Shown: positions 1 to 11,026 of the stretch, in pieces | Position numbering within the stretch: the first letter of the stretch is position 1 | How the letters are laid out: each line of letters begins with the position of its first letter | Assembly (NCBI GenBank): GCA_963970005.1 | Contig: CAXAMN010006602.1 | Span: 141,369-205,368 of the forward strand | Direction of reading: 5' to 3' | Source: Durusdinium trenchii | Lineage: Eukaryota > Sar > Dinophyceae > Suessiales > Symbiodiniaceae | DNA: 64,000 nucleotides | The notes under the pieces: generated by a model | What the model was told of the DNA's origin: nothing | The model's input: only the letters and a program-made list of their open reading frames with translations | Database searches by the model: none | Program-made: the position numbers and the translations under genes

Positions 1-55
1 GTTGTTACTAGAAGCGATGCACTTGTTCCTAGTAGCTTATTGTTCCTATTAGTAT
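1..55. repeat. CTAGTAGC-type dispersed repeat, copy 1
   Basis: The stretch has spaced copies of TTACTAGAAGC, CCTAGTAGC and CTATTAGTA, the same vocabulary as seven other loci in this window. It lies directly upstream of the acceptor of the ARF exon, so it is probably intronic. The window edge cuts it. Confidence 0.6.
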
Positions 56-95
56 GATCGCATCCAAAACTGTGCAATTTTTGACTTCCCTGCAG

Positions 96-436
96 GAGGC
101 CAGGACAAGATCCGTCCTTTGTGGCGCCACTACTATCAAGGCACCAATGGGCTCATCTACGTCGTTGACAGCAATGACCGTGATCGTATTGAGGATGCGC
201 GTGAAGAACTTACTAAGATGCTCAACGAGGACGAAATGAGAGATGCCGTGCTTCTGGTCTTTGCCAACAAGCAGGACCTGCCTCAGGCAATGACAGCAGC
301 AGAAGTGACTGAGAAGCTTGGCCTTCACAATTTGCGTCACCGCCAGTGGTTCATTCAATCTGCGTGTGCCACCACAGGGGACGGACTCTACGAAGGCTTG
401 GATTGGCTCTCCCGCACTTTGTCCTCGAAGCGCTGA
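96..436 (+). CDS. ARF1: ARF-family small GTPase, last exon (partial)
   Basis: ADP-ribosylation factors are GTP-dependent switches that recruit coat proteins in vesicle traffic at Golgi membranes. The exon starts after a pyrimidine-rich tract and CAG (acceptor AG at 94-95). It opens with the end of the G3 motif ([10 protein letters not shown]), then shows [10 protein letters not shown], the G4 guanine-specificity motif NKQD, and the G5-region motif SACATTGDG (TCAT in most ARFs). It ends with the typical tail [10 protein letters not shown] and a TGA stop. About 112 residues are present, the C-terminal 60 percent of a ~181-residue ARF. The P-loop and myristoylated N-terminus must lie on exons left of the window. 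ARF1-like rather than ARL by sequence, but the exact paralogue cannot be assigned. Confidence 0.93.
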
Positions 437-1033
437 GCTGGCGGCTTTCGTGAGATTGCTGGGGCGTATTCTTGTGTAGTGAATGCGTTCTGGGAGGAAT
501 TCAATTCCGTTCCCTTTTCTTGGGCATGTCTTTGTGCGGCAGATGTGTCCTGAAGATCTTGCTGCTTGCTTTTGCTACAGTGAAAATGTTACCCCGAGAC
601 AGACCACTGAATAACCAATCACCAAGAAACATGCAATACCAGCATCAGCTGTTGTCACACTTATATGAAAATATATATTCATGCTCCGAATGCTGCTACG
701 GTTGTAGCCGTAGCAATAGAATAGAGATACTCCAAGGGAGAGACATGCGATTGGGCATGTCAAAGAGTCGTAGGTAGGTAGAAAGGGGACAATTCACCAT
801 GACAGTTTGGACTATCTGGGCACCAGCCATCAACACGCAAACATGCCCGCATTCTGTATCATTCTGTCAGAAGATGGTTTTGAGCATGCAGAGCTAAACA
901 ACATCACCAATATTCGTTCTTTTGCGTCGACACATTGCCTTTATGCCAGGTATTCGCCATCTTTCTTTTTTGGCCAAGCCCTGGCTGTTTGGCAGGCGTG
1001 CAGTGCACTCGCTGAACTGCCCTCAAAGAGAGT

Positions 1034-1110
1034 GAATATATATATATATATACACACATATAGCTATATATATCTCATAAATATAGTTATATATATATAT
1101 ATAGATCAAA
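1034..1110. repeat. (TA)n-rich microsatellite
   Basis: Imperfect TA runs are interrupted by CACACATATAGC and CTCATAAATATAG. Low-complexity sequence, one of many (TA)n tracts in the window. Confidence 0.85.
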
Positions 1111-2020
1111 GCACATGTATATATCTTTGTTCAGTAGTTTGTTTTTGATTTTTTAGTGTGCCATATGATTCAGCCCTTGCACCTGGTGAGGTGAACAATT
1201 GTATGGTGACGCCCGTGCCATCGCAGCAGTCCACAGCACCGGCCACACCGGGCCGGCCACTCCACACCTTGCAGCCAGCAACTCGGGCACGTCATGTTGG
1301 CTGAGGCGGACACAAGACTGGGATGGTGATTGCCATGAACATGCAGATGTGCAATTAGCAATATTAGCATGTATGCACAAAGTCTATGATATGTATTGAG
1401 GTGCGCATGCCTTTACTTGAGTAGTGTGGAAGTATGTCAGAAGCTGGCCTAGAGGTGAGGGACATTTAGTCGTGCAGGCGCAATCAGGACCACTGCAGAA
1501 GGTTACTGTAAGTATCGTCAACATACATGTAGCCACTAAAGCTGGGAACTTGAGCACACCATTTTCCGCAGTGCCAGCTCAAACTGTTTATTGTGCAAGC
1601 CCAGCTTTACAGACCCAGCTCTGGTGTATGCCTCAGTGGTTATTTGGTGGGGAGAAACCATGTCACCCATGTTTTTCTTCACGCGGTGATCAGCCAATCG
1701 CGAAGCGATGGTGGCCACCCGCCCGACCCGCTCATGGCGGCTCCTTGGTTTGCAGATGCCAACTGGTTGAAACTAAGTGTTGCTGTTGCTAATGGGCAGT
1801 TGGCTCCAATGGCAACATTTTGCATAAGTCGGGCATCTACCGATTCAAGTGGCGAGAGTCTCCCGGCGCGAATCAACTGTCAAGACACTATTTTTTTGAT
1901 ATTTTGAATCCATACTGGCCAGCACTCCGGCGTTGACAGTTGCAGAATCAGCTCGGTGACCCAGGCAGTGACGGCTGGAGCTCTCATTGGACAGCCTCAG
2001 TTCGCAGAGACTTGGCTACA

Positions 2021-2115
2021 AGCTACTAGGAATAAAGGGCATCGCTACTAGGAGCAAGGACGCTACTAGGGGCTCCTGGCCTTACTACTAGGAACAAGAA
2101 GCTACTAGGAGCAAC
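2021..2115. repeat. CTAGTAGC-type dispersed repeat, copy 2
   Basis: Alternating units of GCTACTAGGA, GCAAGGACGCTACTAG, GGGCTCCTGGCC and TTACTACTAGG. Same family as copies at 3661, 10296, 10740, 16251, 30421 and 56376. Confidence 0.75.
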
Positions 2116-2261
2116 TGGTGCTTTCTGAGAGTCTTTTTGAGTGATGCTCATCGCTTTCCATCTTGCCCTCGTTGAAGAGGTTCAGTGAAGCAGGCACCTC
2201 ATAGGATGAAGTTTTTGTTTTATATACAAAACATTTACATTCACAGATCAGATACATCATA

Positions 2262-2293
2262 TTACACACACACACATATATATATATATATCA
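2262..2293. repeat. (AC)n/(TA)n microsatellite
   Basis: A short ACACACAC run passes directly into TATATATATA. Confidence 0.8.
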
Positions 2294-2673
2294 GTCCTAC
2301 CTTGGGCTTCTCCTGAGGATTTGCAAAGCACTGCACCACAGTGGCCAGAGGCAGATGATGAGCTGGGAGCCTGGATCAAAACATGCGGTTTAATTTGGAG
2401 CTTTTTCTCTGCTCAGCTGAAGATGACTAGTGAGGAGTGTGGAAGAACTTATATAATTAATTTCGTCTCCGAGATTCACTGGATGTCCCAGGCGTGCACT
2501 CAATCAGCCAAAGCCAAAGAAAAAGGCCAGGGCAAAAGGAGCCAAACGAGCAGTCGCTTGTTTGGCATCAGATTTTTGGGGCTGAGGGTAGCAGTGTTAA
2601 TTATGGTCTATGGATGTCTATGGGCTAATTCCCAGCACCACAATAGATAGCGCCCATTGAATAGACAAATGCC

Positions 2674-2729
2674 TACTCATCACATGTGCTTCATGATCGG
2701 TTACTCATCACATGTGCTTCATGATCGGT
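2674..2729. repeat. Perfect 28 bp tandem duplication
   Basis: Two adjacent identical 28 bp units, 2674-2701 and 2702-2729, each beginning TACTCATCACATG and ending CATGATCGGT. Perfect identity points to a recent slippage or duplication. Confidence 0.9.
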
Positions 2730-3660
2730 CTTGATTTCATTGCGGGAAGTCTTGGCGTCGTAAGGTCAGTTGGCAAGAAGACCCTTTCTGTTTGCCATGG
2801 GTGTGGCCCCCCCCCAAAGTGTAAACATGTGTTGTAAAGCTTGTGCGCCCAGCGAAGAAGGTGCCCCAGCATCTGGAGAACAGGTGGTCACCTGACAAAA
2901 GCACGGGGTCCGTTTGAAAAGGTTTAATGATGTATCAGCTTGCATTTTAACATGGACTGCTTGATGTGAAAGCTGTGATTTAACATTCCGCTGCTCAGTG
3001 TGCGACCCTTCCCTTCCTTTATGTAGTATCGTCTTAGGCATGCACACGAGCACTTGGGATCCCGTATGGGTTGTCCTTGTAATTCTGGCTGACGGAGGGT
3101 AGACTTGGTTCTGTGGTTGTGGGGGTCGTTCTTTGCTTGCAGCTTCCAAGGCTCAGAAGTATGATGTTCGTGGGCACCGGCTGCGGTATCTTGGCTGCGG
3201 TGCCAGCACATTCGACCCCACTTGGAGCTTGGCCTGAGGACAGGAAAGCGTCAGTCGAAGGTGGGCAAGGCTGGGACCACAGTGCGGCACCAGGGTCAAC
3301 ATCTTTTTGGCACCAGGGTGATATCATGGAGGAGGGTCCACCCCATGCAGGTTATCGAGGCAAAGAGCGAGGAGGCTCCACCTGTTGAAGAGGTTCGCCG
3401 GGTGTTGAGTTGGTCGTGGAGTCGTATGGCACCAACTTCTGTGGGAGCCTTCAACGTGGAGATGTTGTTCAAAACATGAGCTCAAGTGACGCATTGAGCT
3501 CACTTTGAGTGACACATTGAGCAGAACGACCAAACGCCCACCCCTCCTGGATCCTCCCAGGCTGCAGTTGAACCTGCCATGAGCGCTCCAGAGCGACCTC
3601 GGGAGAGGCAGGGCCTTTGATTTCTCCACAGTGATGGTGAGATGCGAATGGTGAGAAGAG

Positions 3661-3730
3661 TAGCGTCTTTGTTACTAGCAGCGATGCACTTTGCTACTAG
3701 TAGCTTCTTGTTACTAGAAGCGATTTCACT
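3661..3730. repeat. CTAGTAGC-type dispersed repeat, copy 3
   Basis: GTTACTAGCAGCGATGC, GCTACTAGTAGC and TTACTAGAAGCGA occur in order. This closely resembles the arrangement at the left window edge. Confidence 0.7.
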
Positions 3731-4427
3731 TTAGGCCCCGCCTTCCATTTGCACCTGTGCCGCGGGCTCCCCACACACATTCCGCAGCCTCGGCGATGCT
3801 GGCAATGGCGAGGCAGGAAACATGTTTCTTTCGAGAAACTGTGGGAAAGACTTCTTTTGATGGAGATTTGGTTGCCAAGGCCTGAGAAGTTGTGGTCCAA
3901 AAGATCTGTAGAGAAGCTGGAGCGGGATGATTGACCTTCTCAGCCGCGAGCCATGCCACATACCGGGATTCACTTGTTTAAGGCACTTCTTGAATTCCCG
4001 AAGGCTTTGTTTCAGATCCACATCTACATCTACAGCACCATTTTTTCCGACTTGTGCCATCTACTTTGAACCTGCTGTAGATGGGTGAGCGAGCTCTGAA
4101 TGAACAGTTGTGAGCAGGAGCCAATCACCGATGAGGAATTGGCGAAGCTGGAGGTGGCCTCCTTGCACAGGTCAATATTGATACAGTATTGCATGGTAGC
4201 GGCGCAAGTTAGCAAAACAAGTGCAAGGATCCCATAGGATCCCCATTCAAAAGGCTTGTGGTTTGGTTTGTGCATCACCCATTCTAAAGGCCTCCATGAA
4301 TTTGGGAACCGATCCGAGCCGGTATTTTGATGACTTTGGGAGCCAGGCTCTCCCACCCTTTTGCACATGGTATGCACAAAAAATGGCAATCAAGACCGCC
4401 ATCAACGATATAAGCCACATCCAACAC

Positions 4428-4520
4428 GCACACACACACACAGTTGAAAACACAAAGAACCATAGATGTACATAGTTGCATATATATATATATATACGCA
4501 TATATATATATATATATACC
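4428..4520. repeat. (CA)n and (TA)n microsatellites
   Basis: A CACACACACACA run lies near 4428-4441, and two (TA)n runs lie near 4478-4495 and 4499-4518. Confidence 0.85.
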
Positions 4521-5111
4521 CATTATATGTCGCCATTCTGCTATTCCGACATATTCGATTGTTGTTGAGGCAAGTATAGAGGAAAAGCAACTCGAGTTTG
4601 AGCAGCTGATTGGTCGGACCCCGTCGCTCGGCTTGGGGTGGAAAGCAAGCTTGACCTTCGGCGTTTTGCAAGGGTCTTCAGGGGTCGCCACGATCCAGTC
4701 ATGGCTGATTGTAGAATCTTCCTTGTGAATTGGGCACGTGCAGAAGAACGTGTGGCACGATCAGACAATAAAAGTCTGATTGCTGCGAGGAATAGGTGAT
4801 GCATGGTGACAAATCGGGTGCGGCTCCCAAACTAAAGAAGCTGTTTTGGTCCGTTCAGGCTGAAATTTGTGGTCCACAACCCAAGTACTGAGTACTGTAA
4901 ATCAGAAGTGTTTTTGCTGGCTGGATCGCCCGCGCACGTGGCAGACACCTTGGATGCTCTCAGGAAATCAACAGTTCTGTTTTGCACACGCTGCCGAGGA
5001 GTCGCCCGAGCATATCAAGAATTTCCAGTCACAGCAGCGTTGGTGTGGTCAGATCTGCTAGTCAAGGGCCGTTGGGTCCACTCAGCGCCCTGCCTGAAGT
5101 TTGGGGTAAAG

Positions 5112-5131
5112 GGAGAGAGAGAGAGAGAGAG
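5112..5131. repeat. (GA)n microsatellite
   Basis: An uninterrupted GAGAGAGA run, followed by an A/G-rich stretch. Confidence 0.85.
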
Positions 5132-6569
5132 CAAAAGAGAAAGCGAAAGAAAGAGATCGATTATCATGGTATTTGTTATGGATTTCTCAAGAACATGTTG
5201 CAACCCCTCTTCTGAGAATACCTTTTGACGGCACTCTTACGGCACCAAGGGCGCGACATCCCAGTTCCGAAAGCTTTGCATCCCAGCAGCTTCCAGAGAC
5301 GGACACGACCAATGGAAGCTGTCAGTGCCCTTCGACAGCTGCAGGACCCCGGCAAAGCTCGCCTTGGGCTTCGTATTGCGTTTCCACATGTGTGCAAACA
5401 TCTGGATAGGCTGATTTCTTTCCGCCCTTGGCTCTCACATGCTTTCACACTGCCAGGAGAAGATTCAAAGCAGCTTGGCACCTGAGGACCGGAAATGGCA
5501 GCATAGCGCTGCGTTGTGAAAGCGGTCAGAAACAAGTGCCGATCATACTGCTCGTGTGGGTGTGTAATGAAGGCATTGCAAGCTGCTTGGACAGCAAACG
5601 CCAAGTTGGTCCCAAGACCAGCGGCAAAAACCTTGCGGAGCCCTGGTCGTTGATCGGAGGAGAAAAAGAAAGTTCAGCTCGGAGAGGTGGCCATGCGGGA
5701 TCTTCGTGCCTTGCCGAAAGCCGGCGGATTGGACCTTTGACACATGACATGGATGTGGACGGAAAGCCGGAGGGATTCACGTGACACTGGAAGATCCCTA
5801 GCCTGGCACGATTGGAGCTATCATGAAAAGTCATGTGCTGGCGGCATCAGGTGCGGACTTGAGCCATATGTTGAGGAGGCGGAGCTGAAGCACAGAGTGC
5901 TGGAGTTTGTTTACCATTTTGATCAATTTTTTTGATCCATTATGATCCATTAGCTGACCTACGGAACAGGACAAAGCGATCCTCAGCTTTTTCATCCTTC
6001 AATTTGTTCTTTAAATATAATCCTTCAATCATGCTAGGAATGAATTTGTTGGCTGGTTCGCCTTTTGGTTGAATTTCCTGCAGTTCAGTGCCTTCGTTTA
6101 GGCGCAATCAGTATCCATCCCCCTACCCTTTGAAGGTTTGTTTGGTGCACCGGTCTGCTTGGTCCAGAGTTGGCGTGATTGGCCTTGTTTGCAGGTCTAC
6201 CTTCAAGCTTGAGCAGTTCGACCTAAAGCCAGGAGGGTCCAAAAGCGTGGATGAAGTGTGTCTTGTCTGAACAAAGTTGATCATTTGGCTGAAGAGCGTG
6301 ATGCAACATGTTCGTCACCTGCAGCAACCCAGGTTTGGAAGCCAACCTGTGCAGCGGCCTGACGTGAATGTGAAGCGCGTGCGGGAGGAGCTGCGGGGAA
6401 TGGAGGGTGGTTTTGACAAGGAGTTCAATCGATTTGTTGTTCAATCAAACTGCAAGCAAGACTGTTTCATAAGCAGTGATTTGTTGCCATTCCCCATGTG
6501 TAGCAGTGTAGCAGTGAGAAGATGCAGAAAATTGTGGATGGAGTAGTCACAGCAATTGCGGGGCGCTTT

Positions 6570-6590
6570 GGGCAGCCATTCCGGCTTAAA
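6570..6590 (+). other. Possible relict dinoflagellate spliced leader
   Basis: Fourteen of 21 positions match the conserved DinoSL core (GCCATTTTGGCT with flanks). Here the core reads GCAGCCATTCCGGCTTAAA, with mostly C/T transitions. A match of this quality is expected by chance a few times per strand in 64 kb, so only its position, 46 bases upstream of the eIF3m start codon, makes it interesting. An intronless gene preceded by decayed leader is what retroposition of a trans-spliced mRNA would leave. Suggestive only. Confidence 0.4.
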
Positions 6591-6636
6591 CTGCTAGCAT
6601 CTCCGAGCTGTGGCCGGTGTGAAGTGCCAAACGAGC

Positions 6637-7911
6637 ATGGCCACATATATCAACTATGGTGAGGGAGAAGATGATGCTATTGTGCAGGGTGCCGAGTGGC
6701 TGCAAAGACTCTTGCTACAGCAGCAAGGGCAAGAAGCAGAGAGAGCATTCACTGAGAGATTCAAGAAAGACTTCAAGGATGCTCAAGAAACGAGCAAGAG
6801 GTACGACTATGGTCCAGTCTTCGATTTGCTTGTTGAGCATAGCAAGACTTTGTTCTCAGCCATTCCAGAGAATAAGCCAGAGGAGCGGCTGAAGGAAATT
6901 GAGAGCTTCTTTGCCCTGATTTTGAGCATGCTGCTCCTGTTGGAGGATGCTAGCCATTTGGACAGAGCCACCACGCAACTATGTGATCTGTTCAGCGCGG
7001 ACACTGAGCAGCAGCCTGAGCTGCGATTACGACTGCTCATGATGCTGTACAACACCTTCAACAACCCAGCGGTTGAGTTCAGGTACCGAGTTTTCAAGTA
7101 CACTTTGGACTTTGCAGCTAGGGCCGACATGTTCGACCAGGTTCTTCCCTACCTTGACTACTTGGAGTCTTGGATGGCTGATTGGGATGCCTACCTGAAG
7201 ATGGAGGACAAGCGGGAACTGTATGCAGACATCTCCAAGTACATGAGGACATATGGAAAGAAACAGGAGGCCTTCCAGTACTTGAAGATGTATCATAGCC
7301 TTTTTCAGGGTGAGGCCACCGATGCGTTGACCAAACCCGAGGTTGCAGACCAGACGATTCAGCTCATCAAGGATGCCATTACCCTTCCTGTGAACATTCA
7401 ATTTGATGACCTCCTGATATTGGACAGTGTGAAGGCCTTGAAGAGCACCAAACAGGGTGCCTTAGTGACACTGTGTGAGGTCTTCCTCTCTGGGACTGTG
7501 GATGATCTCAAGGAGTTTCAGAAAAAGCATGGAAAGACTTTTGATGAGCATGGTCTCAACTTCCAGGAAGCCATGTCCAAGATTCGCCTCTTGACCTTGG
7601 CCACAATGGCCAGAGGACAGTGTGAATTGCCTTTGGATGAAATTGCCAAGCAGATTCAGGAGAGCCCCAGTGGTGTAGAGCCTTGGGTCGTCCGTGCCAT
7701 CTCGGAGGGGGTCATCGATGGGCGCATCGACCAGTTGAACCGGAAGGTGCTCGTGAAATCCGCCTTCCTGCGAAAATTTGAGAAGGAGGAGTGGAACTTT
7801 CTCGACTCCAAGCTCTCTCAATGGATTGACAACTTGGAAGAGGTGATCAAGTTCCTCGGCGAGCAGAAGATTAAGACCGAGGATCCTCGATTGCCTGTAG
7901 AAAAGGCATGA
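6637..7911 (+). CDS. EIF3M: Translation initiation factor eIF3 subunit M (PCI domain), intronless
   Basis: eIF3m is a PCI-domain subunit of the eIF3 complex, which holds the 40S subunit and mRNA during cytoplasmic translation initiation. The 424-residue frame is uninterrupted and near the family's usual length. It is mainly alpha-helical. The N-terminal half carries helical repeats (for example RLLMMLYNTFNN and VLPYLDYLESW). The C-terminal half is a PCI domain with FDDLLILDSVKAL, the winged-helix segment VEPWVVRAISEGVIDGRID, and a final helix with LSQWIDNLEEVI. I chose the ATG at 6637 because upstream frame sequence is non-conserved and starts on GTG; MATYINYG is a plausible N-terminus. No introns, unlike the EF-hand and polymerase genes here. 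With the possible relict leader upstream, this suggests a retroposed but intact copy. Confidence 0.93.
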   Translation: MATYINYGEGEDDAIVQGAEWLQRLLLQQQGQEAERAFTERFKKDFKDAQETSKRYDYGPVFDLLVEHSKTLFSAIPENKPEERLKEIESFFALILSMLLLLEDASHLDRATTQLCDLFSADTEQQPELRLRLLMMLYNTFNNPAVEFRYRVFKYTLDFAARADMFDQVLPYLDYLESWMADWDAYLKMEDKRELYADISKYMRTYGKKQEAFQYLKMYHSLFQGEATDALTKPEVADQTIQLIKDAITLPVNIQFDDLLILDSVKALKSTKQGALVTLCEVFLSGTVDDLKEFQKKHGKTFDEHGLNFQEAMSKIRLLTLATMARGQCELPLDEIAKQIQESPSGVEPWVVRAISEGVIDGRIDQLNRKVLVKSAFLRKFEKEEWNFLDSKLSQWIDNLEEVIKFLGEQKIKTEDPRLPVEKA

Positions 7912-9439
7912 ACTTGTGCCGCTGAACACACCTGCGGACAAAAACAACGTGCGCTGTTTTGGTGCTTGCACTGCGCATTTATATAGTGTATTACATGGGA
8001 CACTAGAGTTGCCAGAAGCAAATAGCATCAGATAATCAGATAGCAAATAGCAGCTTGTCCTGTCAGTCTCCGCAAGATGTGAGCCGGAGGGGTATCAAAT
8101 GAATGTCATATACCCTGGTTGAACATACCACGCCCTTCCTTGACAGGCTGGTGCCCTTGCTCCTGAAATAATTACCGAGCTGGACGAGACTAGCCCCGCA
8201 GTTAGTGTGAGCCTCAGGCCAACCAAAGCCAGACAGGAAGCAATATATATTTATACAAGAAGGAAGGAGAGTCGAAGTCCAGCACACATTTCAGAATAGT
8301 GTCAGCTTATTCTTTGTTGCTTGAAGTTTCCTTCCCTGGAAGGGGAACCGTCATCCCAAAGAATTCGATGGTTCGGTTAGCTTGTTTCGAATATACAGTA
8401 CCTTTCAGGGTTGACGGCTCTGGTGGCCCAGGCCAGCAATCAATACCACATTGATTCAATACTCGTTAATTCTTCTTTGTCGCCGCCTTTTGAAGTGAAT
8501 GCCTGCAGTGGCTGAGTGGGAGCGTCGGACGTGAGTCACTTAGGGAACACATGTGCCCCCAAGGCAGACGTTCTTCCTGTGCGTCTCTTGGATCACCAAC
8601 TGCATCCGTGTCTTTAGCTTCACCCGTGACGAGCAGTTCTTTGACATCCGTGGCTTGGTACCACCGTAACGAGCACGTAGATGTTGGACTCTGTTAGATC
8701 TGTTAGACTCAATTTAGACTTGGACATCTTGATGGATCTTGGAGTTCGTAGCGTCCTGGCAAGTTAGAGGCCAAGTCCGCCCTGCGGAGAGGAACTCGCA
8801 TGCCTCCGCAGTTGGGTCAAGGAGAGGTGACCGTCGTGACCAAGCGCTTGAGATGAGGGGCTGCTTGAGATCAACAAGGGGTTGAACATTGGTGAGATTT
8901 CTACGACTGGTGTCCATGGCGTAAGAATAGGTCACAGGTCCATGCATGTTCTTCATTTTACTGGGCTATTGCTTGGAGTTTGGAAGAAGGTTTTGAGAGG
9001 AGCTACTTGCACCGTGCATGCTGTGAGGAGTCAGCTTCGAAGTGCTGGAAGAGGCAGGGGGGGACAAGGGGGGACTATCAAGCCAGTGCATATTCATGCA
9101 GATGTGTGGCAGCAGAGCATAGCTGGGGTCTGCTGATCACGTGATCTAGACAAGTCTTGGACGTGTTCGACCTACCAGAAGAGGTTCATGAAGTGCATGC
9201 GCCACGCACAAGCACGCCTACAAGCTCTGCACGATGTACATGTTCCACACACACCCACACCCACCCATACGTGGGGCCTCAGGACGGTGAGCAAGGCAGG
9301 GGTTGCGAGTTGTGCTGAAGGGAGGAACGGAGAGAAAGATGGAGGAAAGACTTTCAACTTCCATTGCGGACAAGTCGCACTGCCGAAAGATTGAGAGAGT
9401 CAGAAAAGCAAACAAGAAAAGAGTGGGAAAGAGATACAC

Positions 9440-9440
<1 letters not shown>

Positions 9441-9470
<30 letters not shown>

Positions 9471-9480
9471 CAGAGAAGAA
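9441..9480. repeat. (GA)n microsatellite
   Basis: A pure GAGAGA run inside a wider purine-rich stretch at about 9360-9490. Confidence 0.85.
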
Positions 9481-10295
9481 AAAGGGAAGAGTCCGCAATG
9501 TCTAGATGAGGCGGCCAGAGAGTTAAGCCCACTCAGAGAAAGGGGGGAAGGGTTGCGCACCGGCTTTGATCGCTGTTCTTACTGTGTCGTGACATGTTGA
9601 GCAGCTTTCAGGTGGCAACTCGCAGGGGAGGAACTCACTGATGAGATCAGCTATGCTTGCGGCCTCAATGCTGCCCATGTAGGCCAATTGTGTCACTGCA
9701 CAGCACAGGGCGTGATTCACCAAGGTCCAGACAGGGCATTATGCGAGGCTGGGAAATCAGCAAGATAAAAGCAAGAAAAGGACCGGTGGCATTTGGAAAA
9801 GACGAGCCCCATAGCTGTACACAACAGAGCAGGCTTGCCGAATGCTCCGGAAAACCAAGTAGGTCAAGAATCAGACGAAAAGGCAAGACATTTACATGGA
9901 TTTCAATTGGCAAGCACAAGCTCAGGTGATGCCAGCAGCAGTCTCAGTCTGACGGGCACCGACGGCCCAGTGATGCGGAATGGTCACAAAGCACCACAAA
10001 GCGGAACGGTCAGAGCCCTTGCTCAGGCGCAAAACGCAGTGTTGCTTTGAAGGAACCTTGGCACAAGCACCTGGCGCTGTTGAGCCCGTTATGAAGCCCA
10101 AAGTTCCAAGTGGAGCAGCAGTGTGAGTTGTGCAAGCTAATCCTTTCAGCGTCTAAGAACATGGCCAATGCAGAAGCGATCTTGCGATCACGGTTGACGG
10201 AGGCCTTCAAACGTGAGATCCTCAATCCTCAGGATTAAGGGCACTTCCTACGACTTGCGTTCTGAGTGGATCTTGAGTAGAACAGGGTGATCTTG

Positions 10296-10405
10296 CCACT
10301 AAGGACGCTACCAGGAACAAAGGGCATCGCTACTACGAGCAAGGACGCTACTAGGGGCTCCTGGCCTTGCTACTAGGAACAGGGACGCTACTAGGAACAA
10401 AGGGT
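10296..10405. repeat. CTAGTAGC-type dispersed repeat, copy 4
   Basis: Repeated GACGCTACTAGG, GGAACAAAGGGCATCGCTACTA and GGGGCTCCTGGCC units. Very similar to copy 2, in the same orientation. Confidence 0.75.
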
Positions 10406-10485
10406 GCCGCGTATCAATTCTATTTCTATCAGGTCCGTGTCCACATTCTGTGCCCATGTCGTCCCATGTCGCAGAGTCCCCCAAG

Positions 10486-10675
10486 CCTCCAAGGCTTGTC
10501 GGATGCCAAAGAACTGCACCGGGACAGTTTGCCTCAAGCCTTGGGCTTGGTGGGCTGGACAGTGACCAAGGCGACTTGGCGTTCGGAGATCACCAGGAAC
10601 TCGCCAGGAACAAAGAACAGAAGTCCAGCAAACCCGCAGCTCAGGAAGTCCAGAGCCTCATAGACGAGGCATACA
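10486..10675 (+). CDS. EF-hand gene A, probable 5' exon pieces
   Basis: Two in-frame pieces resemble the helix that follows an EF-hand loop in the family A repeats downstream: SDAKELHRDSLPQALGLVGW near 10490-10560, and EVQSLIDEA near 10644-10671, after an AG followed by G. In the family this order (EL..LR.LGW, then VQ.LIDE) runs between two calcium loops. I could not place exact splice sites joining them to the exon at 11027, so the boundaries are approximate. No start codon is assigned. Confidence 0.45.
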
Positions 10676-10739
10676 GGAGCATTTACAAGTCACATGGCTT
10701 CATTATCCTTGGAAGTATGGGCAACATGTTTTTCATGGT

Positions 10740-10858
10740 ACCGCTACTAGTTACTAGTAGCAAGAAGCTAGTAGGTCGGAGGCCATCACTCTTAGGTTGG
10801 AGGCCATTGCTACTAGGGTGGAGGCAATCGCTACTAGTAGCAAGAAGCTAGTAGGGCA
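10740..10858. repeat. CTAGTAGC-type dispersed repeat, copy 5
   Basis: Contains the full palindrome GCTACTAGTAGC and two copies of TAGTAGCAAGAAGCTAGTAG. Interspersed are GGTCGGAGGCCAT units. Lies between EF-hand exons, so probably intronic. Confidence 0.75.
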
Positions 10859-11026
10859 TGGTCTGATGATCCGACCTTTCAAGTTCAAGTGAGTAAATCG
10901 CTGGTGCCTTTCTTGCCTTTCATCGGCCTTGTTTGACAATCATTCAGGCTTTCTTGTAAACGTACAGTTGCCCGGGAGTGCCAAGTAGACATAACATTTG
11001 TGCGGCGACTTGTACAACGCAGCGAG

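Larger units (their letters stand above)
437..6569. other. Intergenic / unassigned region with repeats only
   Basis: I see no reading frame with a recognisable domain on either strand. The longer frames here (for example 5428-5784 on + and 5176-5604 on -) lack conserved motifs. The region holds two CTAGTAGC-repeat loci, several microsatellites and a perfect 28 bp tandem duplication. The first few hundred bases should include the 3' UTR of the ARF gene. Unrecognised exons cannot be excluded. Confidence 0.5.
7912..10485. other. Intergenic region, no recognised gene
   Basis: The first few hundred bases probably contain the eIF3m 3' UTR. A (GA)n tract lies at 9441-9480. A short frame beginning ATGGCCAATGCAGAAG near 10155 reads like protein for about 25 residues and could be a 5' exon of the EF-hand gene that follows. 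No domain supports it. Otherwise I see nothing coding. Confidence 0.45.

Noticed and set aside
5176-5604. Minus-strand 142-codon frame
   Set aside because: No recognisable motif, skewed Cys/Arg/Ser composition, and no homologous pattern; treated as chance.
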